Translations under genes and position numbers: made by a program
NCBI GenBank assembly: GCA_934501535.1
Contig: CAKSUM010000019.1
Span: forward strand, 1 to 47,993
DNA length: 47,993 nucleotides
Source: an uncultured Clostridia bacterium
Lineage (GTDB): Bacteria > Bacillota > Clostridia > UBA1381
Direction of reading: 5' to 3'
Notes under the pieces: generated by a model
What the model was told of the DNA's origin: nothing
Seen by the model: the letters and a program-made list of their open reading frames with translations, nothing else
Database searches by the model: none
Shown: positions 33,199-42,887 of the stretch, piece by piece
Layout of the letters: each line of letters starts with the position of its first letter
Position numbering within the stretch: the stretch's first letter is position 1

Positions 33199-33896
33199 GC
33201 CGCGTCAACAAAGGCGCGGAATATATTTTTGCTGTTTTCGTCGGATTTGTATGAAAACTCCGGGTGCCATTGTACTGCTAAAACAAATTTTTTATCCGGT
33301 ATATAGGCCGCTTCGATAATGCCGTCCTCCGCGCGGGCAGCCTCCGAAAGAGTGGGGGCAAGGGTTTTGACTGCCTGGTGATGATAGCTGTTTACTCCGA
33401 TTGTACCGGCGGTGATGATGCCGGACAGCAGTGAGCCGGAGGTTACGGAAACTTTATGTACTGCGCGGTCATACGGCGGTGACATGTGGTGCTGTACATG
33501 CGATGGACGTTCGTCCGGCAAGTCCTGATAGAGTGAGCCGCCCAGAGCGGCATTTATAAACTGCAAACCGCGGCATATCCCGAGAACGGGCTTATCCGCT
33601 TTGAGCGCAAGGGATAAAAGGGTGAGTTCCATGTTGTCACGCATATCGCAGACCTCGCCGCATGAGGGTTTTGTTTTTTCGCCGTAAACCGAGGGTGAAA
33701 CGTCCTGACCACCGGTGAATAAAAAACCGTCGCAAATACTGCAAAGTGCTTCAAGCTCATCGCGGCTGTCGGTCAGCGGAAGCATGACCGGGATTGCACC
33801 GGCGTATTCAAGCCCTGTCATATATCCGGGCAGCATCCAGTAAGAACTGCGTTCGCTGTCATAAAGCGGCGTTATGCCGATAAGAGGTTTTTTCAT
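33189..33896 (-). CDS. Class I glutamine amidotransferase-like gamma-glutamyl hydrolase (peptidase C26, PuuD-like)
   Basis: The 235-residue protein has KPLIGITPLYD, a DGFLFTGGQDVSPSVYGE oxyanion region, the nucleophile elbow LGICRGLQFINAALGGSLYQDL (Cys) and the triad partner in AVQWHPEF. PuuD-type enzymes hydrolyse gamma-glutamyl amides such as gamma-glutamyl-GABA. ATG 33896 is chosen with AAGGAG 10 nt upstream. It has its own promoter at 33920-33948. No polyamine genes are nearby, so the substrate is open. Confidence 0.88.
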   Translation of the reverse strand: MKKPLIGITPLYDSERSSYWMLPGYMTGLEYAGAIPVMLPLTDSRDELEALCSICDGFLFTGGQDVSPSVYGEKTKPSCGEVCDMRDNMELTLLSLALKADKPVLGICRGLQFINAALGGSLYQDLPDERPSHVQHHMSPPYDRAVHKVSVTSGSLLSGIITAGTIGVNSYHHQAVKTLAPTLSEAARAEDGIIEAAYIPDKKFVLAVQWHPEFSYKSDENSKNIFRAFVDAAKK

Positions 33897-33919
33897 ATCT
33901 GTCACACTCCTTTTTTTAT

Positions 33920-33948
33920 ATTTTACAGCTGTATTTTTTTGATGTCAA
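33920..33948 (-). promoter_or_regulatory. Promoter of the C26 amidotransferase
   Basis: On minus, TTGACA (33948-33943) and TAAAAT (33925-33920) have a 17-bp spacer. Confidence 0.75.
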
Positions 33949-34032
33949 GCCGCTTCTTTTGAATGTTCCCGTATATTGTACACCGGTAACATATAAAAAA
34001 CCGAAAAAACAGTATTTTTTGTACGAATTGTA

Positions 34033-34061
34033 TTGACTTTGACCGATAAATATGATAAAAT
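34033..34061 (+). promoter_or_regulatory. Promoter of the GH123-like gene
   Basis: TTGACT (34033-34038) and TAAAAT (34056-34061) have a 17-bp spacer, ~40 bp before ATG 34099. Confidence 0.65.
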
Positions 34062-34098
34062 CCCCGAGAAAACACGATTTAAAAAGGAGAGTTACCCT

Positions 34099-35772
34099 AT
34101 GAAAATAACAGCAAAAGCAGTATCGCCTCTCGAAAAGGTATTTTATGATGACAAACCGGCAAAATTCAAAGCGTACGGAAAATCAACGGCGCTTATCGGA
34201 GAAAATGTTGCGTTTGAAACAATATATTTTGCGGAGGAATTTGCAGAACACTGCTATCAGACATATAACTGTTTTGCAAAGGCGCAGCTGTACTGCGGCG
34301 GCACGGAAGTTGACGCGTCATGTGTGACGGTCAGCGCGGTTGAACACATGCCGGCGGTATATGCTGCGGTTATGGAAGAGGCGCCGGACGATTACATACG
34401 CCGTATGCCCGGAATGTATCCCGATATGCTGGTGCCGATTTCGGAGGATACGCCGTTTGCGGTTTTGCCGCGGCTTACGGGGACTTTGTGGGTCAGTATT
34501 GATACCGAAAACCTTGACAGCGGAAAATATACGGCGGTTATAACGATAACCGATGAAAACCGCGAAAAAGCGGCAGAGGTAAAGCATGAATTTAAGATAA
34601 TTCCGGCAAGACTTCCCAAACAGACGATTGCCGTAACGCAATGGCTGCACACCGACTGCATCGCAGACTACTATAATATAGAAGTTTTTTCCGACGAATA
34701 CTGGACTGCCGTGCGTAATAATATCAAAACGGCGGTCAGATACGGAACAAATGTAGTGTATACGCCGCTGTTCACACCGCCGCTCGATACCAACCCCGGC
34801 GCAGAACGCACCACTGTGCAGCTGATTGACGTAAAGCAAACGGCGGACGGATATTCCTTCGGTTTTGACAAACTGCACAAATGGGTGAAAATGTGCCTTG
34901 AATGCGGCGCGGAATATTTTGAAATGTCGCACCTTTTTACACAGTGGGGAGCGTATCATGCACCGAAAATAATGGCGGGTGATAAGCAGCTGTTCGGCTG
35001 GGATACCGACGCTGCCGGGGAGGAATACACGAAATTTCTGTCACAGTTTCTGCCGGCGCTGTGCAGTGAAATAAAATCACTCGGAATTGCGGATAAAACC
35101 GTGTTCCATATTTCCGATGAGCCCGCTTTTGAGCATCTTGAGAGCTATCGTGCGGCAAGCCGGACAATGCATAAATATATAGGCGATTTTAAGGTTATGG
35201 ACGCTATGAGTCACCCGGTATTTTTTGAGGAGGGGCTTGTAGATATTCCGGTGCCGCATGTTATTCATGATGAAAAGTTTGCGGGATTTAAACCGGAGCC
35301 GCGCTGGATTTACTATTGCGGTTCGGAAAAAAACTGTATGGGACGTGCTTTCGGAATGCATTCGGCGCGCAACAGAATAAGCGGCACGCAGTTTTATTCC
35401 TGCAATGCGGACGGATTTCTGTTCTGGGGCTTTAATTTCTATAATGCGGCGCGCTCGGTAAGAAAAATTGACCCGTTCGCAGTTACCGACGCCGGTATGA
35501 AATTTGTTTCGGGTGACTCGTTTGTTGTATACCCGGCGCCGGATTTTAAGGTATATAATTCGCTCCGCCTTGAGGTTTTCCGTCACGGCATAGACGATAT
35601 GCGCGCATTGCAGCTGTGTGAAAGTCTGTACAGCCGTGCAGAGGTCGACGCGGTGCTCGCGGAATTTAATGACGGCAATCCGATAGCCTTGCGCGAAATT
35701 CCGAAAGACAGAGAATTTACGCTGAAAATGCGGAATAAGATTAACGGCATGATAGAAAAGGCAATAAAATAG
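34099..35772 (+). CDS. GH123-like protein (DUF4091 family)
   Basis: The 557-residue protein has a beta-sandwich N-terminus (~1-180) and a TIM-barrel part with TQWLHTDCIADYYN and FHISDEPAFEHLESY. In the latter, the D-E pair (340-341) corresponds to the catalytic pair of GH123 beta-N-acetylgalactosaminidases. GFLFWGFNFYN and SLRLEVFRHGIDDMRALQLCE are typical of DUF4091. No signal peptide is present, so it acts in the cytosol on imported material. GGAG precedes ATG 34099. It is followed after 13 bp by a large gene of unknown family. Confidence 0.75.
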   Translation: MKITAKAVSPLEKVFYDDKPAKFKAYGKSTALIGENVAFETIYFAEEFAEHCYQTYNCFAKAQLYCGGTEVDASCVTVSAVEHMPAVYAAVMEEAPDDYIRRMPGMYPDMLVPISEDTPFAVLPRLTGTLWVSIDTENLDSGKYTAVITITDENREKAAEVKHEFKIIPARLPKQTIAVTQWLHTDCIADYYNIEVFSDEYWTAVRNNIKTAVRYGTNVVYTPLFTPPLDTNPGAERTTVQLIDVKQTADGYSFGFDKLHKWVKMCLECGAEYFEMSHLFTQWGAYHAPKIMAGDKQLFGWDTDAAGEEYTKFLSQFLPALCSEIKSLGIADKTVFHISDEPAFEHLESYRAASRTMHKYIGDFKVMDAMSHPVFFEEGLVDIPVPHVIHDEKFAGFKPEPRWIYYCGSEKNCMGRAFGMHSARNRISGTQFYSCNADGFLFWGFNFYNAARSVRKIDPFAVTDAGMKFVSGDSFVVYPAPDFKVYNSLRLEVFRHGIDDMRALQLCESLYSRAEVDAVLAEFNDGNPIALREIPKDREFTLKMRNKINGMIEKAIK

Positions 35773-35785
35773 AAGGAGAGATTTT

Positions 35786-37678
35786 ATGTATAAAGTTTCT
35801 GTGCCGATAATGAATGCCACACTGAAGAGAGCAGACCGCGGCAAAGTTGCCGAACAGCTGAAAAGATTTGATGCCTCACGCGTGTTTCTTGCCCTTCCAA
35901 CTTATACTCAAGATAAGGAAAAACGTGAAAAAATGCTCGCAGAGCTTGAAGATAACTGTTCATATTTTAAGTCATTGGGGTATGAAGTAGGTGCGTGGAA
36001 CTGGGCATTAACCATGTCGGAAAGTAACAGCTTTACCAAAATGAAAGACTTGAGCGGAAATTCAACCGAACATTACCTTTGTCCGCTCGATGAGAAATTT
36101 CTGAGGTTTTCGGGCGAATATTTTGCGGATATTGCAAGAACCGGAGTTCAGATGATAATGTTTGACGATGATTTTCGTTTCGGACTGCTTTCAAAATTCA
36201 ATCAGCCGTGCTGCATATGTGAGCACCATTTGAAGCTTATTTGCGAGATTTTGGGTGAAACTCTGACAACGGAGGAATTAATCAAAAAAATATACACCGG
36301 AGGAAGAAATAAGTACCGCGATGCATGGCTTGAGGCAAACAAAATGTCGCTCGAGGGTATGGCAAGAAATATCAGAAAAGCGGTTGATGCCGTAAATCCG
36401 GACATAGCTATAGGAGTATGCTCATGTACTTCGTCATGGGATATTGACGGCGGGACCGAGAATATCGACGCTGTTTTGTCACCCAAGACAAAAGCGTTCC
36501 GACGGCTTATCGGTGCGCCGTATTGGGCGACCACAGACCTTCCGAACTGCCGTATTCAAAATACTGTGGAACTTGAACGCATGGAGCGTTCATGGATTTG
36601 CGGCGGCGCGGAAATTTTTGCGGAGGGGGACACATGGCCGCGGCCGAGAAATATTTGCCCGTCGGGCTACCTTGAAATTTTTGATACCGCGTTGCGTGCG
36701 GACGGCAATTTTGACGGAATATTGAAGTATGGGCTTGACTATGTTTCGACCGCCGGATATGAACTCGGGTATGCTGACGCGCATGAACGGGACAGAGAAC
36801 TGTATGCCGCGATAGAAAAGCATTTCGGAGGTAAAACCGCTTGCGGCGTCAGAGTATATGAATTTCAGAAAAAGGTTGCCGATATGGAGCTTGATGAAAG
36901 CGATATGAAAACCGGAGTGTTGGATAATTCATTTTTTTCGCCGGCAGCAAAAATTCTTACGGATAATTCTGTGCCGACAGTGTACGATGGCGGCGGCTTA
37001 TGCGGAATAGCCTTTGGCGACAATGCATGGCAGATAGGCGATGATGAGATGAAAAACGGGTTAATTCTTGATCTTCGCGCTGCAAAAATTCTGAAAAAAC
37101 GCGGAATAGATGTGGGGATTGAAGAAATCGGTGCAGCTGTCGATAAGACGTGCGAGCATTTTTTAAAACAGAACGAATGGATAAGAATTTCAGCGTCTGC
37201 ACATGAACTTAAGCTGAAGGACGGCGCTGAAGTAATAAGCAAATTCTATAACGATTTCGACTGCACGGAGGGTGAACTGCCGGCGGTATACCTGTACCGT
37301 AATGATAACGGTCAGAAGTTTGCGGTATATAATTTTGATTCGCGCAGGGAGGGTGTGAGAAATAATTCCGGACTGTTCAGGTCATACGCGCGTTCGCGTC
37401 AGCTTGCCGGGATTTGCCGGTGGCTGTCCGGCAGTAAGCTCAGCGCGCATACGTCGGGTAATCCGGATATTTATGTTATGACGAAAAAATCCGAAGATGA
37501 TATGGCAGTGGGGCTTTGGAATTGTTTTGCTGACGCGGCATATGACGTTGAGGTGACTTTGGAGCATGCTTTTAATGATATAGAATTTATCAGCTGTGAG
37601 GGCAGACTTTGCGGAGATAGGGTTTATATTGATAAAATACCGCCGTTTGCATTTGCGGGATTTGTTGTAAAGCCGTAA
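35786..37678 (+). CDS. Large uncharacterised protein, possibly a TIM-barrel glycosidase
   Basis: This 630-residue soluble protein has no signal peptide. The first ~330 residues look like a TIM barrel: RVFLALPTYTQDK, FKSLGYEVGAWNW, TGVQMIMFDDDFRF, AIGVCSCTSSWD and CGGAEIFAEGDTWPRPR, with acidic residues at strand ends. The rest contains a Rossmann-like section (TDNSVPTVYDGGG..., LDLRAAKILKKRGIDVGIEE) and a beta-rich C-terminus (VGLWNCFADAAYDVEVTLE), the arrangement of GH42-like enzymes with a trimerisation-type domain. I cannot place it in a family. AGAAGGAGAG lies upstream. It is likely co-transcribed with the GH123-like gene, and both end at a strong terminator. Confidence 0.7.
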   Translation: MYKVSVPIMNATLKRADRGKVAEQLKRFDASRVFLALPTYTQDKEKREKMLAELEDNCSYFKSLGYEVGAWNWALTMSESNSFTKMKDLSGNSTEHYLCPLDEKFLRFSGEYFADIARTGVQMIMFDDDFRFGLLSKFNQPCCICEHHLKLICEILGETLTTEELIKKIYTGGRNKYRDAWLEANKMSLEGMARNIRKAVDAVNPDIAIGVCSCTSSWDIDGGTENIDAVLSPKTKAFRRLIGAPYWATTDLPNCRIQNTVELERMERSWICGGAEIFAEGDTWPRPRNICPSGYLEIFDTALRADGNFDGILKYGLDYVSTAGYELGYADAHERDRELYAAIEKHFGGKTACGVRVYEFQKKVADMELDESDMKTGVLDNSFFSPAAKILTDNSVPTVYDGGGLCGIAFGDNAWQIGDDEMKNGLILDLRAAKILKKRGIDVGIEEIGAAVDKTCEHFLKQNEWIRISASAHELKLKDGAEVISKFYNDFDCTEGELPAVYLYRNDNGQKFAVYNFDSRREGVRNNSGLFRSYARSRQLAGICRWLSGSKLSAHTSGNPDIYVMTKKSEDDMAVGLWNCFADAAYDVEVTLEHAFNDIEFISCEGRLCGDRVYIDKIPPFAFAGFVVKP

Positions 37679-37711
37679 TATAAATAAGAGTGATTTTTGA
37701 TATACAGAAAA

Positions 37712-37760
37712 AAGGCTGTTTAAAAAGTTAATTGACTTTTTGAACAGCCTTAGCTTTTTT
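37712..37760 (+). terminator. Terminator after the GH123-like operon
   Basis: AAGGCTGTT (37712-37720) pairs with AACAGCCTT (37743-37751), with an inner AAAAAGT/ACTTTTT stem, and AGCTTTTTT follows. Confidence 0.88.
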
Positions 37761-37853
37761 GAGGGAATACCAAACCGCACCGCAGCAGAGAAGCCGATAA
37801 AATTCAGCCCGGCAAAGGTTTGGTTATACCAAGCCGTTGCCGGGGATACGGAA

Positions 37854-38648
37854 TTATATATTTTGTTTCAGTTCATTTAAAAGCTGAGGGTAGAGCTGAC
37901 AGCTCATGCCGCCGTCAACGGTGATTTCGGTGCCGGTGACATTTTTGGATTCGTCGCTGCCGAGATACCATGCGGCATTTGCGATGTCCTCAAAGTCGGA
38001 GATGTCGCCGATAGGCGTCAGACTGCCGTCAACGATACGTTTTTTGCCCATGCTTTCCCATCGCTGCGTTTTTATGGCGCCGGGCAGGACTACGTTTGAA
38101 CGTATGCCGTATTGTCCGAGGTCAACCGCAAGTGCGCGCGACATGGCATTTATGCCGCCTTTTGATGTGCTGTAGGCTATACGGTTGGGAATTGCGCGGT
38201 ATGCCGTGTTGGAGCTGATGAATACGATTGCGCCCTTGTGATGTTCGCGCATGCGCAGAGCCGCTTGACGTATTATCATAAAGTTCCAGACAAGATTGGT
38301 TTCAAATACGCGCTGAAATTCTTCAATAGAGCAGTCAAACATAGGCATTCCTTTTGCCGGGTCGCTGCCGAATCCCATATCGGCTGAGTTTAATATGACC
38401 GTTTCAACAAATCTGCCTTGTGCGTCTATGTCGGCAAAAATATCCTTTACACGCTCCTCATTTCTTATGTCAAGCGCGTAGCCTTTTGCAAAAACACCGT
38501 ATTTTTCAGCTACGGCGCAGGCAGCGTTTTCCGCGCGTTCGCCGCTGCGGCTTGTAATGAACACGTCATAGCCCTCTTTTGCAAAGCGTTCTGCGGCGGC
38601 AAGACCGGTGCCTGCGGTTCCGCCTGTTATAAATACTGATTTATTCAT
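37854..38648 (-). CDS. SDR family oxidoreductase
   Basis: The 264-residue protein is a classical short-chain dehydrogenase with the cofactor motif TGGTAGTG (8-15), catalytic S in FISSNTAYRA, YSTSKGG (Y and K) and GGMSCQ near the end. NAD(P) preference is not clear; SRSGER after strand 2 hints at NADPH. It is the last gene of the minus-strand operon DgoD-like/GH42-like/GH16/SDR, so it probably oxidises a sugar or sugar acid released by these enzymes. Confidence 0.88.
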   Translation of the reverse strand: MNKSVFITGGTAGTGLAAAERFAKEGYDVFITSRSGERAENAACAVAEKYGVFAKGYALDIRNEERVKDIFADIDAQGRFVETVILNSADMGFGSDPAKGMPMFDCSIEEFQRVFETNLVWNFMIIRQAALRMREHHKGAIVFISSNTAYRAIPNRIAYSTSKGGINAMSRALAVDLGQYGIRSNVVLPGAIKTQRWESMGKKRIVDGSLTPIGDISDFEDIANAAWYLGSDESKNVTGTEITVDGGMSCQLYPQLLNELKQNI

Positions 38649-38665
38649 GATTTTTACCTCGCATT

Positions 38666-39502
38666 TTATATTTCATCAAATACCCTTACATAATCAACGG
38701 TGAAACAGTCCGGCAGAACTGCATTTTTCAGTTCATCGCACGGCTTGGGTGGAACATGGCGATAACCGTCGCATTCGGTTGTAAGCATGATAAACTGCGG
38801 TATCTTTGATACGCAGCCGCTTGATGAACGTGCGGTTTCTTTGCCGTCACAGTAGAATACATAGCCGTCGCTGCTCCAGTGTACACCGAAAGTGTGAAAT
38901 TCATTCTGCTCAACTTTATACTCCACGCGTGCGTCCATGGTGGTGTCGGAATTGGTGTAATTGCCGAACCAATTTCCGCTTGTTATTGTTCCGTCACGCT
39001 TGAAATTTTCCATGACGTCAACCTCAATGCCGCAGTATGACGGGTCGGCTGACGAAAGACCCGGGGTTTGCGCCTGAATCCAGAATGCCGACCACCAGCC
39101 CGGCTGCTGCTGAAGTTTGCATCTGACCTCATAATATCCGCAGCTGTGCAGAAATTTCGGACGCGGAAGCTCATCAAACGGCCAGAACGGTGCGTCTTGT
39201 CCAAATCCTCCCTTCAGCTCTTTGCGGTTCAGATAATCAAAAACATTTGTGCCGGTCTGCAGCTGCGCAGAACAGTAATCATCGCCTTTTTTTACCAGGT
39301 GGATTTCAAGATTGCTGTTTCCGTCAAATTTAATTCCCTCATCGGTATATGCCGGAAAACGTTTTCCCCAGAAGTTAAGGCGAAAATCCCATTTGCTCCT
39401 GTCAAGCTCCGGCCCGTCAAATTCGTCATGCCATGTCAGCTTCCATTCTTTGCCCTCCGGAAGAAAACTCGGCAAATGTCCTTCTACTTCATACTTTTTC
39501 AT
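38666..39502 (-). CDS. GH16 family glycoside hydrolase
   Basis: The 278-residue GH16 jelly-roll enzyme has WKLTWHDEFDGPELDRSKWDF at the N-terminus, GYYEVRCKLQQQPGWWSAFWIQ, and the catalytic ExDxxE as E160-V-D162-V-M-E165, the beta-bulge form found in laminarinases, agarases and carrageenases. A C-terminal YCDGKE and DYVRVFDEI complete the fold. There is no signal peptide, which is unusual for GH16, so it may act on imported oligosaccharides. It overlaps the upstream GH42-like gene by 14 bp. Substrate not determined. Confidence 0.88.
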   Translation of the reverse strand: MKKYEVEGHLPSFLPEGKEWKLTWHDEFDGPELDRSKWDFRLNFWGKRFPAYTDEGIKFDGNSNLEIHLVKKGDDYCSAQLQTGTNVFDYLNRKELKGGFGQDAPFWPFDELPRPKFLHSCGYYEVRCKLQQQPGWWSAFWIQAQTPGLSSADPSYCGIEVDVMENFKRDGTITSGNWFGNYTNSDTTMDARVEYKVEQNEFHTFGVHWSSDGYVFYCDGKETARSSSGCVSKIPQFIMLTTECDGYRHVPPKPCDELKNAVLPDCFTVDYVRVFDEI

Positions 39503-41549
39503 GATTGTTACCTCCTTGTTTTACAAACAAAAATGCGTTTATATTTTGTTTTTTTAATTCAATTATTCCGTTTTTGCAGATAAAATCCCTGCCGCTTATC
39601 AATTCGCTGTAAATTCCGTCCTCGGGCAGATATATCTGCGCATATGCTCCTGCTGCATTATAAGCGCCGGTCATAACCGAATTAACGTAGGTATATACCC
39701 AGCTGTTTCTGCTGTAAAGAAAAATTCCGCAGCGGCCGATAATATCGCGGAGCAATTCCGAGGGCAGATTGCATGCGGAGCAGTATATGCTTCTGAAACC
39801 GCCGATGTTCTTTTCCGCCGCGGCGGCGGTGCCGTCCGCAAAACGGGCAAGCGGCAATGCGGCATCGTCATTGACAGAAAAATACGGCGCATTCAGCGGA
39901 TAATCATATTCGGCTCCGTTATAAATCAGCTTGCCGTGCGGCTTATTACATTCAGATACTTTTATACCGGTTATTTCCGAAATACGGTTTACGTCTGTCC
40001 GTCCGCCGGAAACATAATCGGGCACATACAGCCACAGCACGGTTTTTCCGGCAGCCCTACATTTTTCATCTATATATTTGCGTGTTTTGTCCGATATTTC
40101 ATATTGATTTATAAAGATATACATTTGATAATTGTCTGCGCAGTCAAGAACAATATCCGAAATCGAATATAAATCATACGGTGCGCCGCATTCTGCAAGA
40201 GTACGGCGCATATCGGACAGGCAGACCGTTGCGAGATTTGAGCTTTTTCTGGCACGGTACATCGATTCGCCATCGGCGAAAACTGCTATCTGCGCCGCAC
40301 TTTTACAAGGGATTTGCGAGAGTGTTTGCGCGATGTCAATCATTTTGCTGACCGCGTCCATCATGCCCTTTGTGCGGAACCAGCCGTCAAACATGTCGAA
40401 CCACCACATTGCGGCGCCGTTTGCCATACACAGCAGAAAATCGCGGTACATAAGATTCAGCGACTCGGCTTCGGTTCGGTATCTGTTGCCGGAACCGGGG
40501 ATTTTCACCATTTTGGTATTTGCGGAATTTTCTCCGGGTTCGTCATTTACCGTTTCGGGGGCGACGTGAGTAATATGGTCAAATTCCAGAAAATACACTT
40601 TATTATGCGCATAGAGAGTTTTTTGAGTAACCATAAATGCACTCGGGTCGCGCAGGCCGCGGTAATAATATGATGACGGGCTTGAAATCATATCTATGTC
40701 AGGACTTAAAAATACTTTTTCATAACCCAGGTTGCCGGCGTTGTAAAGACGTTCGCCGCCGAGCTCGAAAAGATAACCGTAATACACTCCGAGGAGTTTG
40801 TTTTTGTGCAGAATTTCCTGTGCGCCGTGAGCAAAATACAAAATTAAATCAGCTATGAGTTCATTGTGAAATTTTCGTGCAAGATAAACTTCGTTTTCGT
40901 CAGCGCCGAGAAATACACCGCCCTTTTTTTCAAGGGCTTCCGGGGAAGGAAGGTTCGCTGTGTCGTCCTTTCGCCAAATTTTATATCCGTTATTTTTTAT
41001 TTCGTTGGGAACCTCAAAATCATGGTCGGAAAGCCATTCCGTTGTAGTCCCGCAAAGCAGAAAATATCCGTAAACTTTGTCACTGTATTTTTCCTCGATA
41101 TGACGGATTGCCGCTTTCATGTAGTCCAACGCTGCCTTTTTCAAAACTTCATCGCAGGCGATCTGCGACAAATTTGTAAAGGAATTGGGGATTCCGGGAC
41201 GCTCTTTAAGGTACCAGCTGCGCGTGTCGAGCTGAAGCATGGGTGCAAAATATGCGTCCGGAGCGTCCGGAGCATTTTGAATAAACATATCCATCTGCCT
41301 GTCAATTGCGGAAAAATCGTATTTTCCGTCACCCGTCCATGACTCGCCGTACAGTGAATACGGTATGCCGAGTGCAGATGTTACGCCGCTTGAAAGTACG
41401 CTGAACAGACATACTCCGGCATTGTAAAATTCCGAAACGTTCTGCGGATTGGGGCGAAAGGATTTGAATGACAGCGGATTATACATTTTGCCGTTTATTT
41501 CAATTTTCAGTGTGCCGTTATGATTGACAACTTTAGTATTGCAGCTCAT
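39489..41549 (-). CDS. GH42-like (clan GH-A) glycoside hydrolase
   Basis: The ~686-residue protein has a TIM barrel with YNAGVCLFSVLSSG, DGKYDFSAIDRQMDMFIQ, PMLQLDTRSWYLK, and LLCGTTTEW and VYFLEFDH as likely acid/base and nucleophile Glu positions. A beta-galactosidase trimerisation-like domain (YDLYSISDIVLDCADNYQMYIFIN..., GKTVLWLYVPDYVSGG) and a small C-terminal beta domain follow. ATG 41549 has AGAGGG upstream. No signal peptide. The operon context with a galactonate-type dehydratase fits a galactose-containing substrate. Confidence 0.72.
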   Translation of the reverse strand: MSCNTKVVNHNGTLKIEINGKMYNPLSFKSFRPNPQNVSEFYNAGVCLFSVLSSGVTSALGIPYSLYGESWTGDGKYDFSAIDRQMDMFIQNAPDAPDAYFAPMLQLDTRSWYLKERPGIPNSFTNLSQIACDEVLKKAALDYMKAAIRHIEEKYSDKVYGYFLLCGTTTEWLSDHDFEVPNEIKNNGYKIWRKDDTANLPSPEALEKKGGVFLGADENEVYLARKFHNELIADLILYFAHGAQEILHKNKLLGVYYGYLFELGGERLYNAGNLGYEKVFLSPDIDMISSPSSYYYRGLRDPSAFMVTQKTLYAHNKVYFLEFDHITHVAPETVNDEPGENSANTKMVKIPGSGNRYRTEAESLNLMYRDFLLCMANGAAMWWFDMFDGWFRTKGMMDAVSKMIDIAQTLSQIPCKSAAQIAVFADGESMYRARKSSNLATVCLSDMRRTLAECGAPYDLYSISDIVLDCADNYQMYIFINQYEISDKTRKYIDEKCRAAGKTVLWLYVPDYVSGGRTDVNRISEITGIKVSECNKPHGKLIYNGAEYDYPLNAPYFSVNDDAALPLARFADGTAAAAEKNIGGFRSIYCSACNLPSELLRDIIGRCGIFLYSRNSWVYTYVNSVMTGAYNAAGAYAQIYLPEDGIYSELISGRDFICKNGIIELKKQNINAFLFVKQGGNNHEKV

Positions 41550-41563
41550 GATTTTCCCTCTTT

Positions 41564-42724
41564 CTAAAAATAAAATTCGGTCTTTTCCGGTCTTATGTCG
41601 GTCAGTGCGCCGGTATAATGTCTGAGTGTATGGGGCTTGTACGGATGTTTTAAACACTCCGTTTCATCAATTTCAATACTGAGCCCCGGTTTATCGGGGA
41701 TTTTTATACAGCCGTCCGCATATTCAAGCAATTCATTTGTCACGCTTTTTCGCCATTCCACATCGGAATACATAATTTCAAGTATGCAGAAATTGGGGCA
41801 GCTTGCGGCAAGCTGCAATGTCGCCGCATTTGCGACAGGTCCGCTGGGGTTATGCGGTGCAAACGGGATATAACGGCTTTCTGCCTCAGCTGCAATTTTT
41901 TTCAGTTCCATTATTCCTCCGGCATGCGATATATCCGGCTGAATATAATCTGCTGCGGCTTTGTCGAACATGGAACGGTAGTCCCATCTTGTGTAAAGCC
42001 GCTCGCCGGCAGAAATCGCAACAGGCGATTTGTCTTTCACTTCGCGCAATGCATCAAGATTATCGGGCGGAACCGGCTCCTCGAACCACATCGGCTTAAA
42101 CTGAGCAAGCTCTTTTGAAATTTTTATTGCCGTCGGAATATTAAATCTGCCGTGTCCCTCAATCAGTAAATCGACCTCGCTTCCGACTGCGTCGCGCACT
42201 GCACCTACACAGCGAATCGCTTTATCAAGGTCGCGGTTTGATATGTTCATGTAGCTTTTCCCGAACGGATCCCATTTCATTGCGGTCACGCCGCGGCTTA
42301 CGGCAGCTTTTGCTTTTTCGGCAAATTCCTCCGGTTCTTTTGCGCCCGAGAACCAGCCGTTGACGTATATGCGCACGCTGTCATTGACCTTGCCGCCCAT
42401 GAGCTGATACACGGGTACGCCCAGGCTTTTTCCGAGAATGTCCCAGAGCGCGGTTTCAACCGCGGACAGTGCGGACATGAGTACCGCTCCTCCGCGCCAG
42501 TATGCGTCGCGGTAGATATTGTGCCAGTGCTTTTCTATATCCAGCGGATTTTTGCCCGTGAGATACTCTTTGATGTGAGAAACTGCGCCCCAAAGCGCTT
42601 CCTCCTTGTATTCAAGCGTTGCCTCGCCTACACCGTCTATTCCTTCGTCGGTGTAAACCTTGACAAAAACCCAGTTTGTACGGAAACAGTCAACCGTAAA
42701 TATTTTTATGTCGGTAACTTTCAT
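41564..42724 (-). CDS. Enolase-superfamily dehydratase (D-galactonate dehydratase-like)
   Basis: The 386-residue mandelate racemase/muconate lactonizing family protein has metal ligands E189 (LLIEGHGR), E215 (WFEEP) and E241 (ISAGER) at exact 26-residue spacing, plus H191 and H291 (APHNPSGP) as candidate acid/base residues, as in DgoD-type dehydratases. It would remove water from an aldonate such as galactonate to give a 2-keto-3-deoxy acid. A cycloisomerase acting on anhydro-galactonate is an alternative in this superfamily. ATG 42724 has AAGGAG 8 nt upstream. It is the first gene of the operon, divergent from an AraC regulator. Confidence 0.85.
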   Translation of the reverse strand: MKVTDIKIFTVDCFRTNWVFVKVYTDEGIDGVGEATLEYKEEALWGAVSHIKEYLTGKNPLDIEKHWHNIYRDAYWRGGAVLMSALSAVETALWDILGKSLGVPVYQLMGGKVNDSVRIYVNGWFSGAKEPEEFAEKAKAAVSRGVTAMKWDPFGKSYMNISNRDLDKAIRCVGAVRDAVGSEVDLLIEGHGRFNIPTAIKISKELAQFKPMWFEEPVPPDNLDALREVKDKSPVAISAGERLYTRWDYRSMFDKAAADYIQPDISHAGGIMELKKIAAEAESRYIPFAPHNPSGPVANAATLQLAASCPNFCILEIMYSDVEWRKSVTNELLEYADGCIKIPDKPGLSIEIDETECLKHPYKPHTLRHYTGALTDIRPEKTEFYF

Positions 42725-42775
42725 ATATAACACTCCTTGTTATTGCCGGAATATTCACATTGCAGATAATGTAAA

Positions 42776-42834
42776 TTTCCGATTTATTTCTTGACTTGCG
42801 GCTGATTTTATTATATAATATATTTTATCGGAAA
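42776..42834 (+). promoter_or_regulatory. AraC gene promoter flanked by inverted repeats
   Basis: TTGACT (42791-42796) and TATAAT (42814-42819) have a 17-bp spacer and lead to the AraC gene at 42888. TTTCCGAT (42776-42783) and ATCGGAAA (42827-42834) flank the promoter as an inverted repeat, a candidate operator for the AraC protein in the divergent intergenic region. Confidence 0.5.
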
Positions 42835-42887
42835 TCTATATAAATCTTAGCATATTTATTAGAAATATTATTATTTTGGAGAAAAAT

